Assembly (NCBI GenBank): GCA_013003285.1
Contig: JABDJY010000395.1
Coordinates: 1-13,917 of the forward strand
Reading direction: 5' to 3'
Source: Alphaproteobacteria bacterium
Lineage (GTDB): Bacteria; Pseudomonadota; Alphaproteobacteria; UBA6615
Length of the DNA stretch: 13,917 nucleotides
The notes below the pieces were generated by a model. The model had not been told where the DNA came from. It made no database searches and saw only the letters and a list, made by a program, of their open reading frames with translations. Shown here one piece after another: positions 1 to 6,191 of the stretch; positions within the stretch are counted from its first letter, which is position 1, and every line of letters begins with the position of its first letter. Both the position numbers and the translations under genes were made by a program.

Positions 1-93
1 ATCGTGCCCTTCTTCGCCGCCGACATTGTGCGGCTGCTGTTGGTCGTATTTCTGCCCGGATTGGCCCTCTGGCTACCGGGGGTTTTTAGTTAG
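1..93 (+). CDS. C-terminal fragment of a membrane protein, probably TRAP transporter large permease (DctM-like)
   Basis: Only the last 30 codons are present; the reading frame is open from base 1 and ends in TAG. The peptide begins IVPFFAADIVRLLLVVF and continues hydrophobic to a Leu-Trp-Leu-Pro motif and a short tail. This hydrophobic ending with a PF...P...LWLP pattern resembles the last transmembrane helix and tail of TRAP dicarboxylate-type large permeases (DctM family), which carry organic acids across the inner membrane using a periplasmic binding protein. The assignment rests on one short segment, so another polytopic transporter is possible. The gene converges on the SDR gene with 48 bases between their stop codons, and no clear terminator is visible there. 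Confidence 0.55.
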   Translation: MVPFFAADIVRLLLVVFLPGLALWLPGVFS

Positions 94-141
94 CGACGCG
101 CGCCGACACCTTCGCAAAGACAGCTTCGCAAAACCGATCGC

Positions 142-912
142 CTAGAGCATGACTTCGCCGCCACAACAGGCGATGGACTGGCCGGTGATGAACGAGCTGG
201 CCGGTGAGGCCAAAAACAGGATGGTTCCGATCAAATCATCGGGCGTTTCGGGACGTTTCAGGATGCGTTTTTGCTGGATGAACGCATGCATGTCCGGGTC
301 CATGCTGGCGTGCGCGACCTCGGTCTCGGTGTAGCCCGGCATCACGGCATTGACGTTAATATTGTCGTCACCCAGTTCGCGCGCCATCACGCGGGTCATA
401 CCCACAATCGCCGCCTTCGACGTGACGTAATGCATGAACCCCGGCACGCCCTGGGGCACCGTGCCCGACGATATGTTGATGATCCGCCCCTGCCCGGCCG
501 CGCGCATGGCCGGGGTGACGGCGCTGGCGCACAAATAGGAGCCGGTGATGTTGACGTGGAGCACCTTGTTCCACTCCTCGTAGGGGATTTCGTAGAATTT
601 GCGCTGCGGTATGGTCGCGAAGACCGCCGCATTGTTGATCAACACATCGATTTTCCCGTAGGCGTCGAGCGTCGCGGCGACCATCGCTGCGACCGAGTCC
701 GGCGACCCCACATCGGTTTCGACCGCCAGGGCTTGGCCGCCCTTGGCCTCGATCTCCGCGGCGACGTTGCGGAGCTTCTCGCCGTTGATCTCCGCCAATA
801 CCGGAATGGCGCCGGCCTCGGCAAATGCCAGGGCATAGTCGCGCCCAATGCCTTGACCGGCCCCGGTAATGATCACGACGCGCCCGCTGACGTCGAAGCG
901 GTTATTTTCCAT
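142..912 (-). CDS. SDR family NAD(P)-dependent oxidoreductase
   Basis: This is a classical short-chain dehydrogenase/reductase of 256 residues, the usual family length. The nucleotide-binding motif TGAGQGIG is at residues 16-23, NNAA at 93-96, and the catalytic set is Asn121, Ser149, Tyr162 and Lys166 (YVTSK). An acidic residue (Glu41) near the end of the second beta strand favours NAD(H) over NADP(H) by family rules. The start was chosen at 912 because GGAGG lies 4 bases upstream (917-921 on the complement); the frame stays open further upstream, but that extension lacks SDR character. The C-terminal end reads GQSIACCGGEVML, where relatives usually have a V-D-G-G type sequence. It lies 56 bases downstream of the CHAP gene on the same strand, so they may be co-transcribed. 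The substrate cannot be told from sequence; the TRAP-like neighbour hints at organic acid or sugar-acid metabolism. Confidence 0.93.
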   Translation of the reverse strand: MENNRFDVSGRVVIITGAGQGIGRDYALAFAEAGAIPVLAEINGEKLRNVAAEIEAKGGQALAVETDVGSPDSVAAMVAATLDAYGKIDVLINNAAVFATIPQRKFYEIPYEEWNKVLHVNITGSYLCASAVTPAMRAAGQGRIINISSGTVPQGVPGFMHYVTSKAAIVGMTRVMARELGDDNINVNAVMPGYTETEVAHASMDPDMHAFIQQKRILKRPETPDDLIGTILFLASPASSFITGQSIACCGGEVML

Positions 913-968
913 AATTCCTCCGGTTACATTACTTGATGCGGTTGGCGCCGCGCGTTGGTGGCGGGCGC

Positions 969-1559
969 TCAGCTTTGCCGTAATCGATCCGCAATGGCCT
1001 GTGCCGGGTGGATAAATCCGTGGGCGGGATAGGTCCGCTTTCCCAATGTCCGCCCCGGCGTGTACCAAACACGCACCGCCGACCAGTCGTTGTTTGCCGA
1101 CACGTCCCGAACCATCGCGTTCTGATGAATTTGACCCCGGTTCAGCCAATTGGCGTGCTCGACGAGGATTTCACGACTGTTGAGGATATGGGAAACAACG
1201 GAGATGTGCCCGCGCTGCAGGCGATTGGTGCGCTTCAAGACCATAACAGCCCCGACCGCGGGCTGATTGTCTCGCCGATAGCGCCCTTCGGCCGATTGCC
1301 ACCATGTCCACGCATCGCCACGAATATTTATGTTCGTGACGCTGCGCGCATAGGGTACGCATTGCAGCGGCGCGGCGGTTGCGATGATGGTAGCGGCGGG
1401 AATTGCCGTCGCCTTTGCCGTAGCCTGTGCTGTGTTCGCTTGGTTGGGGTGCGCTCCCGCTTGCGGGCCGGCGCACGCGCCGATCAGCAGCGCCGCGAGC
1501 AGAATTGCTCCTTGCGCGGGTCCACGGCCGCGGTTTCTTCGTAATCTGCCCATTAGCAT
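969..1559 (-). CDS. CHAP-domain lipoprotein, putative peptidoglycan amidase/endopeptidase
   Basis: The protein has 196 residues. An N-terminal basic stretch and hydrophobic helix end in the lipobox LLIGAC, predicting lipidation of Cys29 and anchoring to a membrane facing the periplasm. An Ala/Thr-rich linker (about 30-65) precedes a CHAP domain with catalytic Cys67 in QCVPYAR and His118 in RGHISVV, followed by HANW at 135-138. The family is NlpC/P60-like and cleaves peptidoglycan peptides or amide bonds. The motifs GDAWTWW and DVSANNDW recur in alphaproteobacterial CHAP proteins as I recall them. Met at 1559 is preferred: it has GGGGAA about 8 bases upstream and leaves a normal lipoprotein signal. 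The in-frame ATG at 1601 has no Shine-Dalgarno sequence and would overlap a -10-like TACAAT. It is transcribed away from the BaiN-like gene and towards the SDR gene. Confidence 0.87.
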   Translation of the reverse strand: MLMGRLRRNRGRGPAQGAILLAALLIGACAGPQAGAHPNQANTAQATAKATAIPAATIIATAAPLQCVPYARSVTNINIRGDAWTWWQSAEGRYRRDNQPAVGAVMVLKRTNRLQRGHISVVSHILNSREILVEHANWLNRGQIHQNAMVRDVSANNDWSAVRVWYTPGRTLGKRTYPAHGFIHPAQAIADRLRQS

Positions 1560-1601
1560 TATGGAATTCCCCACGACCGGGCCGGAACGCACAATAGCCA
1601 T

Positions 1602-1714
1602 ATTGTAAGACGCAACTACTTACCCAGAAGTTCACGACCGTACAGTAGTTTCGTTATACCGGCGCTGTCCACCACCGGATTGGCGGCGCCTTGGTCTTCG
1701 GGCTATATCAGCCC
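1602..1714. promoter_or_regulatory. Divergent intergenic region with candidate -10 box and inverted repeat
   Basis: This is the region between the CHAP gene (minus) and the flavoprotein gene (plus). On the minus strand TACAAT (complement of 1602-1607) matches five of six bases of a sigma-70 -10 box and would place transcription start about 36 bases before the chosen CHAP start; no convincing -35 accompanies it. An exact 7-bp inverted repeat, AACTACT at 1614-1620 and AGTAGTT at 1644-1650, is separated by 23 bases and could be an operator. Both calls are inference from short matches. Confidence 0.25.
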
Positions 1715-2887
1715 ATGCGGAAATTTGACGTCATTATTGTCGGCGCCGGAGCGGCCGGGCTCATGTGCGCGGCGGAAGCCCGGAAGCGCGGCCGTGATGT
1801 GCTGGTGCTGGAACGCGCGGCTAAAGTGGGCCAGAAAATCCGCATTTCTGGCGGCGGGCGCGCCAACTTCACCAACCTGCACGCCACGCCGGCCAACTTT
1901 CTGTCGGACAATCCACGCTTCTGCGTCTCGGCGCTCAAGCGCTACAGCCAACATGATTTCATCCGCCTGGTGGAGACCCATGGCATCGCCTATCACGAAC
2001 GCGATCACGGCCAGCTCTTTTGCGACGGTTCGGCCCAGCAAATCATCGATATGCTGGTCGAAGAGGCGAACGGGGTCACCATCCAGACCGAAGCCGACAT
2101 AAGCCGCATTGGCAAAGACGAAGACCTTTTCACCGTGGAGACCAATCAGGGAATTTTCACCGCCGGCGCGCTGGTCATCGCCACCGGCGGACCGTCGATC
2201 CCGAAAATGGGGTCGAGCCACTTCGCCTATAAGATCGCCCGGCAATTTGGGCTGAATGTGATCACCCCGCGCCCCGGCCTGGTGCCCCTGACGTTCGATG
2301 CGGAGATGCTGGCCAAGCTCGACGGGCTGTCCGGCGTGTCGCTGGATGCGACGGTCACCTTGGGAAAGACGCGTTTCACCGAGGCCCTGCTGTTCACCCA
2401 TCGCGGTTTGAGCGGGCCGGTGATTTTGCAGATTTCCTCCTACTGGCGCGACGGCGCGGAAATCACCATCGACTTGGCGCCGGGCACCGACCTGTTCGCC
2501 TTTCTGAAAGACGCCAAAGCGTCGCAACCGCGCAAAGACGTCCCGACGGTGCTGGCGCAGCTGATGCCCAAGCGCCTGGCGCAGGCTTTGGCCGACTGGG
2601 CCGATTGCAGCGGCCGTCTGGCCGAGACGTCGGACAAATCCCTGCGCCGCCTGGCCGCGCAGATCAACGCCTGGCGCGTCACGCCCAATGGGTCGGAGGG
2701 CGACCGCACGGCGGAAGTCACCGTCGGTGGGGTCGACACCAGGGAGCTATCGTCGCAGAGCCTGGAGGCGCACGCGGTTCCCGGTCTGTATTTCATCGGC
2801 GAGGCGGTCGACGTGACCGGCCATCTAGGCGGTTTCAACTTCCAATGGGCCTGGGCCTCGGGCCACGCCTGCGGCCAGGTGGTTTAG
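1715..2887 (+). CDS. NAD(P)/FAD-dependent oxidoreductase, BaiN/HI0933 (YhiN) family flavoprotein
   Basis: The protein has 390 residues, the usual length for the family. The N-terminal FAD-binding Rossmann motif IVGAGAAG (GxGxxG at 10-15) is followed by a strand ending in Glu33, which should bind the adenosine ribose. GGGRANFTN at 46-54 is the family signature, though most members have Cys where this protein has Ala50. Further signatures are the ATGG loop, the TEALLFTHRGLSGP block in the middle, and the C-terminal block with GLYFIGEAVDVTG, GGFNFQWAWASG. Members are cytoplasmic flavoproteins with mostly unknown physiological substrates; BaiN of gut clostridia acts in bile acid dehydroxylation, which should not be transferred to this gene. 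ATG at 1715 is chosen since an upstream TTG adds only eight residues outside the fold. No strong Shine-Dalgarno sequence is visible. A repeat copy begins 11 bases after its stop. Confidence 0.93.
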   Translation: MRKFDVIIVGAGAAGLMCAAEARKRGRDVLVLERAAKVGQKIRISGGGRANFTNLHATPANFLSDNPRFCVSALKRYSQHDFIRLVETHGIAYHERDHGQLFCDGSAQQIIDMLVEEANGVTIQTEADISRIGKDEDLFTVETNQGIFTAGALVIATGGPSIPKMGSSHFAYKIARQFGLNVITPRPGLVPLTFDAEMLAKLDGLSGVSLDATVTLGKTRFTEALLFTHRGLSGPVILQISSYWRDGAEITIDLAPGTDLFAFLKDAKASQPRKDVPTVLAQLMPKRLAQALADWADCSGRLAETSDKSLRRLAAQINAWRVTPNGSEGDRTAEVTVGGVDTRELSSQSLEAHAVPGLYFIGEAVDVTGHLGGFNFQWAWASGHACGQVV

Positions 2888-2898
2888 GGTTCAAGTTC

Positions 2899-2945
2899 GC
2901 TCGCCCTATTTCCGTCAACCAATCGTCGACATCGGCCAGGCAGCG
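2899..2945. repeat. 47-bp imperfect direct repeat, copy 1
   Basis: This copy starts 11 bases after the stop of the flavoprotein gene. It matches the copy at 3663-3709 at 41 of 47 positions, including an unbroken 16-base run (gctcgccctatttccg) and a 12-base run (caaccaatcgtc). Similarity fades outside these limits. Read on the complement in one frame it gives RCLADVDDWLTEIGRA, against RCLIDVDDWLPEIGRA for the other copy, with three of six differences synonymous. It may be a dispersed intergenic repeat or a remnant of a gene tail. Confidence 0.75.
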
Positions 2946-3039
2946 AGTGACCCACACCATCGCGAACACCGTGAGATGTTCCGCGCGCGGTTCCTCACAC
3001 AAGGTAAAAATTTTATGACTGATTGCACGTAGTTGTTAA

Positions 3040-3068
3040 TTGTTTGAGAAGCTGATCGCCGATATAAG
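3040..3068 (+). promoter_or_regulatory. Candidate sigma-70 promoter for the cytochrome c gene
   Basis: TTGTTT at 3040-3045 and TATAAG at 3063-3068 are separated by exactly 17 bases. The -10 matches the consensus at five of six positions; the -35 matches at three. It sits in an AT-rich stretch and would give an untranslated leader of about 65 bases before the cytochrome start. Inferred only from consensus matching. Confidence 0.35.
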
Positions 3069-3139
3069 TCGCTAATCCACAAGGCATCGACAACATCGAA
3101 GTCTATATCTTTCGTTATTTTTGTTACGAGGACTTAGAA

Positions 3140-3649
3140 ATGATTTCGCATCGGTTGTTTTTTGGTTTGGTACTTACCGCTTTTATTGCCGCCCCTCTCT
3201 CCCAGTCCTACGCAGCGCATCATCATCAGGCGGGTACAAAGGCCCCTGCCGAGACGATGTCAGGCACCCACGCCAGCCCCACCCAACATGCGCCCGCGAG
3301 CCATTGGAGCGCACCGGCGGCTGAAAAGGTCCAGTCCAATCCGGTGGCGATGAGCAGCGAAGGATTGATGGAGGCCGGCAAGATATACCGCGACAACTGC
3401 GCAGGTTGCCATGGCGCCGAAGGCCTTGGAGACGGTCCGGTCGCCAAAGACCTCGACGGCGCGCCGGCGAATATATTCGCCATGGCGCAAAGTCATTCGG
3501 ACGGCGATTTGCGCTGGAAGATCGCCCAGGGGCGCGGCGAAATGCCCGGATGGCAAGATGTATTAAGCGACACGCAGATTTGGTCGCTGGTGCACTATAT
3601 TAAGACCCTGCCGGCGTTCCACGTGGCTGATCGTCCGGAACATCGCTAG
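3140..3649 (+). CDS. Small exported c-type cytochrome (single haem)
   Basis: The protein has 169 residues and carries one electron. A Sec signal peptide covers about residues 1-25 with cleavage after QSYA, so the mature protein is periplasmic. A low-complexity linker follows, rich in His, Ala, Pro and Thr (His27-29, 44, 50, 55), to about residue 70. The cytochrome c domain (about 74-160) has the haem attachment site CAGCH at 87-91 and a likely axial Met135 in GEMPGW; LVHYIKTL near the end is the conserved C-terminal helix of class I cytochromes. The start is supported by GAGGA at 3128-3132, 7 bases upstream. The reductase and oxidase partners are unknown. It is convergent with the PQQ-like propeller gene and bracketed by a 47-bp direct repeat. 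The His-rich linker could bind metal, but that is speculation. Confidence 0.92.
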   Translation: MISHRLFFGLVLTAFIAAPLSQSYAAHHHQAGTKAPAETMSGTHASPTQHAPASHWSAPAAEKVQSNPVAMSSEGLMEAGKIYRDNCAGCHGAEGLGDGPVAKDLDGAPANIFAMAQSHSDGDLRWKIAQGRGEMPGWQDVLSDTQIWSLVHYIKTLPAFHVADRPEHR

Positions 3650-3662
3650 CCGGCGCTGAGGC

Positions 3663-3709
3663 GCTCGCCCTATTTCCGGCAACCAATCGTCAACATCGAT
3701 AAGACAGCG
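3663..3709. repeat. 47-bp imperfect direct repeat, copy 2
   Basis: Second copy of the repeat at 2899-2945, in the same orientation, starting 13 bases after the cytochrome stop codon and ending 9 bases before the stop of the convergent propeller gene. The six differences are at aligned positions 17, 30, 37, 38, 39 and 42. No clear intrinsic terminator structure is visible in it. Confidence 0.75.
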
Positions 3710-3718
3710 TGCAACTCG

Positions 3719-4840
3719 CTACGGCGCTGCCAGGCCGTAAATCAGGCCGGTATGGGCGCCGAAATAGACGCCGGTTTCGGTGACCGTCGGCGAGGTCCAC
3801 ACATTGGCGCCGATGGCGACGACCACCCGCGGCGTGCCGGTGCCGCGGTCCAGCGCGTAGAAATTGCCGTCGCTGGAGCCCACATAGACGCGGGTCTTCG
3901 ATACCGCCGGCGACCCGAACACCGCGCCGCGCAGGTTGGATTGCCAGATGGCTTCGCCGGTGCCGGCGTTGATGGCGTAGAGGAACCCAGTGTGGGATCC
4001 CACATAGATCTTGCCGTCGCTCACCGTGGGCGAGGAGAAAATCTCGCGGCCAGCGCGAAACCGCCAGCGCAGCGTGCCGTCGCGCGCCGCCACCGCATAG
4101 AGATGGCCATCGTCGGAACCCACATAGACCGCGCCGTTTGCCACGGCGGGTGACGAGAAAATCGGTCCGTCGGTGCGCAGCGACCAGCGTTGCGCGCCGG
4201 TGGCGGCGTCGAGCGCGTAGAGCCTACCGTCGATCGATCCAATAAAGACCGTGCCACCGCTCACCGCCGGCGAGGAGAGGATCCCCGCGCCGGTGGCAAA
4301 GCGCCAGCGTTCCGCGCCGGTCTTGGCGTCGAGGGCGTAGACGTTACGGTCGAAGGCGCCGAAATAGACCGTGCCGTCGACCACGGCGGGCGAGGATTGC
4401 TCGCCGCCGGGCCCCAGCTCGACCACCCAACGCTGGACTCCGGTCTTGGCGTCGACGGCGTAGAACCGGTCGTCGTCGGCGCCGAAATAGACCAGCCCAT
4501 CGACCACCGCCGGTGAGGCGCGCAACAACCCGCCGACGCGAAAGCGCCACAGCTCGCGCCCGCTCGCCGCATCGAGCGCGAACAGCGCCCGGTTGAAGCT
4601 GCCCTGATAGAGCACCCCATCGACGATGGCGGGCGAGGATTCGACCACGCCGCCGGTATCGAAGCGCCACAGAAACTCCGGCGGGCCTTTCAGTTCGACC
4701 GCCTGCGCCGCATCGGCGACACCGGTATTCGACACATTGCCGCGAAACATCGGCCAGTCGGCGGCATTCGCCGCGGCGCTGGCGAACAACCCCGCGGCCA
4801 GGGCAATCACCACCGGTATATAGCTGTAGAAAATTCTCAT
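3719..4840 (-). CDS. Exported PQQ-binding-like eight-bladed beta-propeller repeat protein
   Basis: The protein has 373 residues. A signal peptide (about 1-27, hydrophobic core and cleavage near ANA-ADW) predicts export to the periplasm; there is no lipobox Cys, unlike BamB. The N-terminal DWPMFRGN is typical of PQQ-like repeat proteins. Eight blades of about 40 residues follow the pattern SSPAVVDGxVYxGS, then LYALDAxTG and W-R-F; the last blade lacks its final strand, which the N-terminal LWRF segment probably completes (Velcro closure). Relatives include PQQ-dependent dehydrogenases and BamB-like scaffolds, but this protein has only the propeller, so enzyme activity is uncertain. ATG at 4840 is chosen over an in-frame TTG at 4855. 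It begins 53 bases after glcF on the same strand, with a perfect hairpin just before its start codon. Confidence 0.88.
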   Translation of the reverse strand: MRIFYSYIPVVIALAAGLFASAAANAADWPMFRGNVSNTGVADAAQAVELKGPPEFLWRFDTGGVVESSPAIVDGVLYQGSFNRALFALDAASGRELWRFRVGGLLRASPAVVDGLVYFGADDDRFYAVDAKTGVQRWVVELGPGGEQSSPAVVDGTVYFGAFDRNVYALDAKTGAERWRFATGAGILSSPAVSGGTVFIGSIDGRLYALDAATGAQRWSLRTDGPIFSSPAVANGAVYVGSDDGHLYAVAARDGTLRWRFRAGREIFSSPTVSDGKIYVGSHTGFLYAINAGTGEAIWQSNLRGAVFGSPAVSKTRVYVGSSDGNFYALDRGTGTPRVVVAIGANVWTSPTVTETGVYFGAHTGLIYGLAAP

Positions 4841-4841
4841 G

Positions 4842-4867
4842 GCCCGATCATCCAATCTGGATCGGGC
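4842..4867 (-). promoter_or_regulatory. Perfect inverted repeat just upstream of the propeller start codon
   Basis: GCCCGATC (4842-4849) pairs with GATCGGGC (4860-4867): an 8-bp perfect stem around a 10-base loop that itself contains ATCC and GGAT. It lies in the glcF-propeller gap, ending one base before the ATG at 4840. In mRNA it would enclose the only plausible ribosome binding region (UUGGAU in the loop). There is no U-tract, so it is not a standard intrinsic terminator. A translational control element or protein-binding operator are alternatives. Confidence 0.45.
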
Positions 4868-4893
4868 GCCGGCCAGTCACACTTATGTGTGGG

Positions 4894-6186
4894 CTAGTTT
4901 ATCCCGGAGGGCTTGGGGCCGCCGGTCGCCCAATCGAGCAGCTCGACGGTGTGGACGATGGGCGCGTCCATGGCATCGGCCAATTGGGTCATGCAGCCAA
5001 TATTGCCGGTGGCGACGACGGCCGGCGCGGTGGCGGCGATATTGGCGACCTTGCGGTCGCGCAATTGTTCGGCCAATTCGCTTTGTAGGATATTGTAGGT
5101 CCCGGCGGACCCGCAGCAGAGATGACCCTCGGCCGGTTCGCGCACCGTAAAGCCGGCCGCGGCCAATAGGTCGCGCGGTTGCCGGCGCAGCCCCTGCCCA
5201 TGCTGCATGGAACAGGCCGAATGGTAGGTCACCGGCACATCCGCCGCGCCATCGAAGGGGGTTAACGCCACGTCGAGGTCGGTCACGAACTCGGTCACGT
5301 CGCGGGCCAGTTCGGAAATCCGCGCGGCCTTTTCCGCATAGTCCGGATCGTCGCGGAACATGAAGCCATAATCCTTGATCTGGGTGCCGCAGCCGCTGGC
5401 GTTGATGACCAGCGCATCGAGCCCGCCGCCGTCGATCTCGCGGGTCCAGGCGTCGATATTGGCCTTCGCCTGCGCGTGCGACTGATCGACCTTGCCCAGA
5501 TGGTGGACCAGCGAGCCGCAACAGCCGGCGCCCTCGGCGACCACCACTTCGACACCCAGGCGGGTCAGGAGGCGCACCGTCGCCTCGTTGATCTGCGGCG
5601 CCAGCACGGTCTGGGCGCAGCTATTCAGCAGGGCAACTCGCTTGAGCCGCGTGCCCTCGGCGGCGATCACCTGCGGCGTGTCCACCGGCGACCGCTTAGA
5701 CAGCCGGCGCGGCGTTAGCGCCAGCATGGGGCGCAGGCGCTTTGGCAGCAGCGGCGCCAAGGGACGCGCCATCATGGCGGCCGTCATCGCCAGGCGGAAG
5801 CGCGACGGATAGGGAATGGTCACCGACAGGGCCCAGCGGATCATGCGGTCCATCATCGGCCGGGTATAGGTTTCCTCGATATGCTTGCGCCCCTGATCGA
5901 CCAGATGCTGGTAGTGCACCCCCGACGGACAGGTGGTCATGCACGACAGGCACGATAGGCAGCGGTCGATATGGGTGACCACCTCCTTGGTGGCGGGGGC
6001 GGCTTCCTCGAACATCTGCTTCATCATGTAGATGCGCCCGCGCGGGCTGTCGAGCTCGTCGCCGAGCAGCACATAGGTCGGGCAGGTCGCGGTGCAGAAG
6101 CCGCAATGAACGCAAGACCGTAGAATTTCGTTGGCCACGGCGGTGTCGGAATCGGCCAGCTGGGCGAGCGAGAAATGGGTTTGCAT
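4894..6186 (-). CDS. glcF: Glycolate oxidase iron-sulfur subunit GlcF
   Basis: The protein has 430 residues, close to the family norm. It is the electron-transfer subunit of membrane-associated glycolate dehydrogenase, passing electrons from the flavin subunits to the quinone pool. Two ferredoxin-like 4Fe-4S motifs are intact: CVHCGFCTATCP at 25-36 and CLSCLSCMTTCP at 76-87. Two cysteine-rich CCG domains follow, with GCCGSLVHHLG around Cys222-Cys223 and LCCGSAGTYN around Cys357-Cys358, plus supporting Cys266 and Cys325. The glcE stop lies 5 bases before the start codon, which implies co-transcription and translational coupling. The C terminus lacks transmembrane segments. Related two-CCG proteins such as LutA/LldE act on lactate, but the glcD-glcE-glcF order makes glycolate the best call. 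Confidence 0.96.
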   Translation of the reverse strand: MQTHFSLAQLADSDTAVANEILRSCVHCGFCTATCPTYVLLGDELDSPRGRIYMMKQMFEEAAPATKEVVTHIDRCLSCLSCMTTCPSGVHYQHLVDQGRKHIEETYTRPMMDRMIRWALSVTIPYPSRFRLAMTAAMMARPLAPLLPKRLRPMLALTPRRLSKRSPVDTPQVIAAEGTRLKRVALLNSCAQTVLAPQINEATVRLLTRLGVEVVVAEGAGCCGSLVHHLGKVDQSHAQAKANIDAWTREIDGGGLDALVINASGCGTQIKDYGFMFRDDPDYAEKAARISELARDVTEFVTDLDVALTPFDGAADVPVTYHSACSMQHGQGLRRQPRDLLAAAGFTVREPAEGHLCCGSAGTYNILQSELAEQLRDRKVANIAATAPAVVATGNIGCMTQLADAMDAPIVHTVELLDWATGGPKPSGIN

Positions 6187-6191
6187 GGCGC

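Noticed and set aside
110..132. Nine-base direct repeat (cttcgcaaa twice) between the first two genes
   Set aside because: Too short and only two copies; no hairpin or attachment-site context.
913..1149. N-terminal extension of the SDR gene
   Set aside because: The extra residues overlap the CHAP gene, have no SDR character, and the internal start at 912 has a strong GGAGG.
1703..2527. Minus-strand open frame (274 codons) opposite the flavoprotein gene
   Set aside because: Antisense to clear FAD and HI0933 signature motifs; no recognisable domain.
3719..4840. Regularly spaced repeat pattern of about 120 bases, considered as a tandem DNA or CRISPR-like repeat
   Set aside because: The DNA units are degenerate and in frame; they encode beta-propeller blades.
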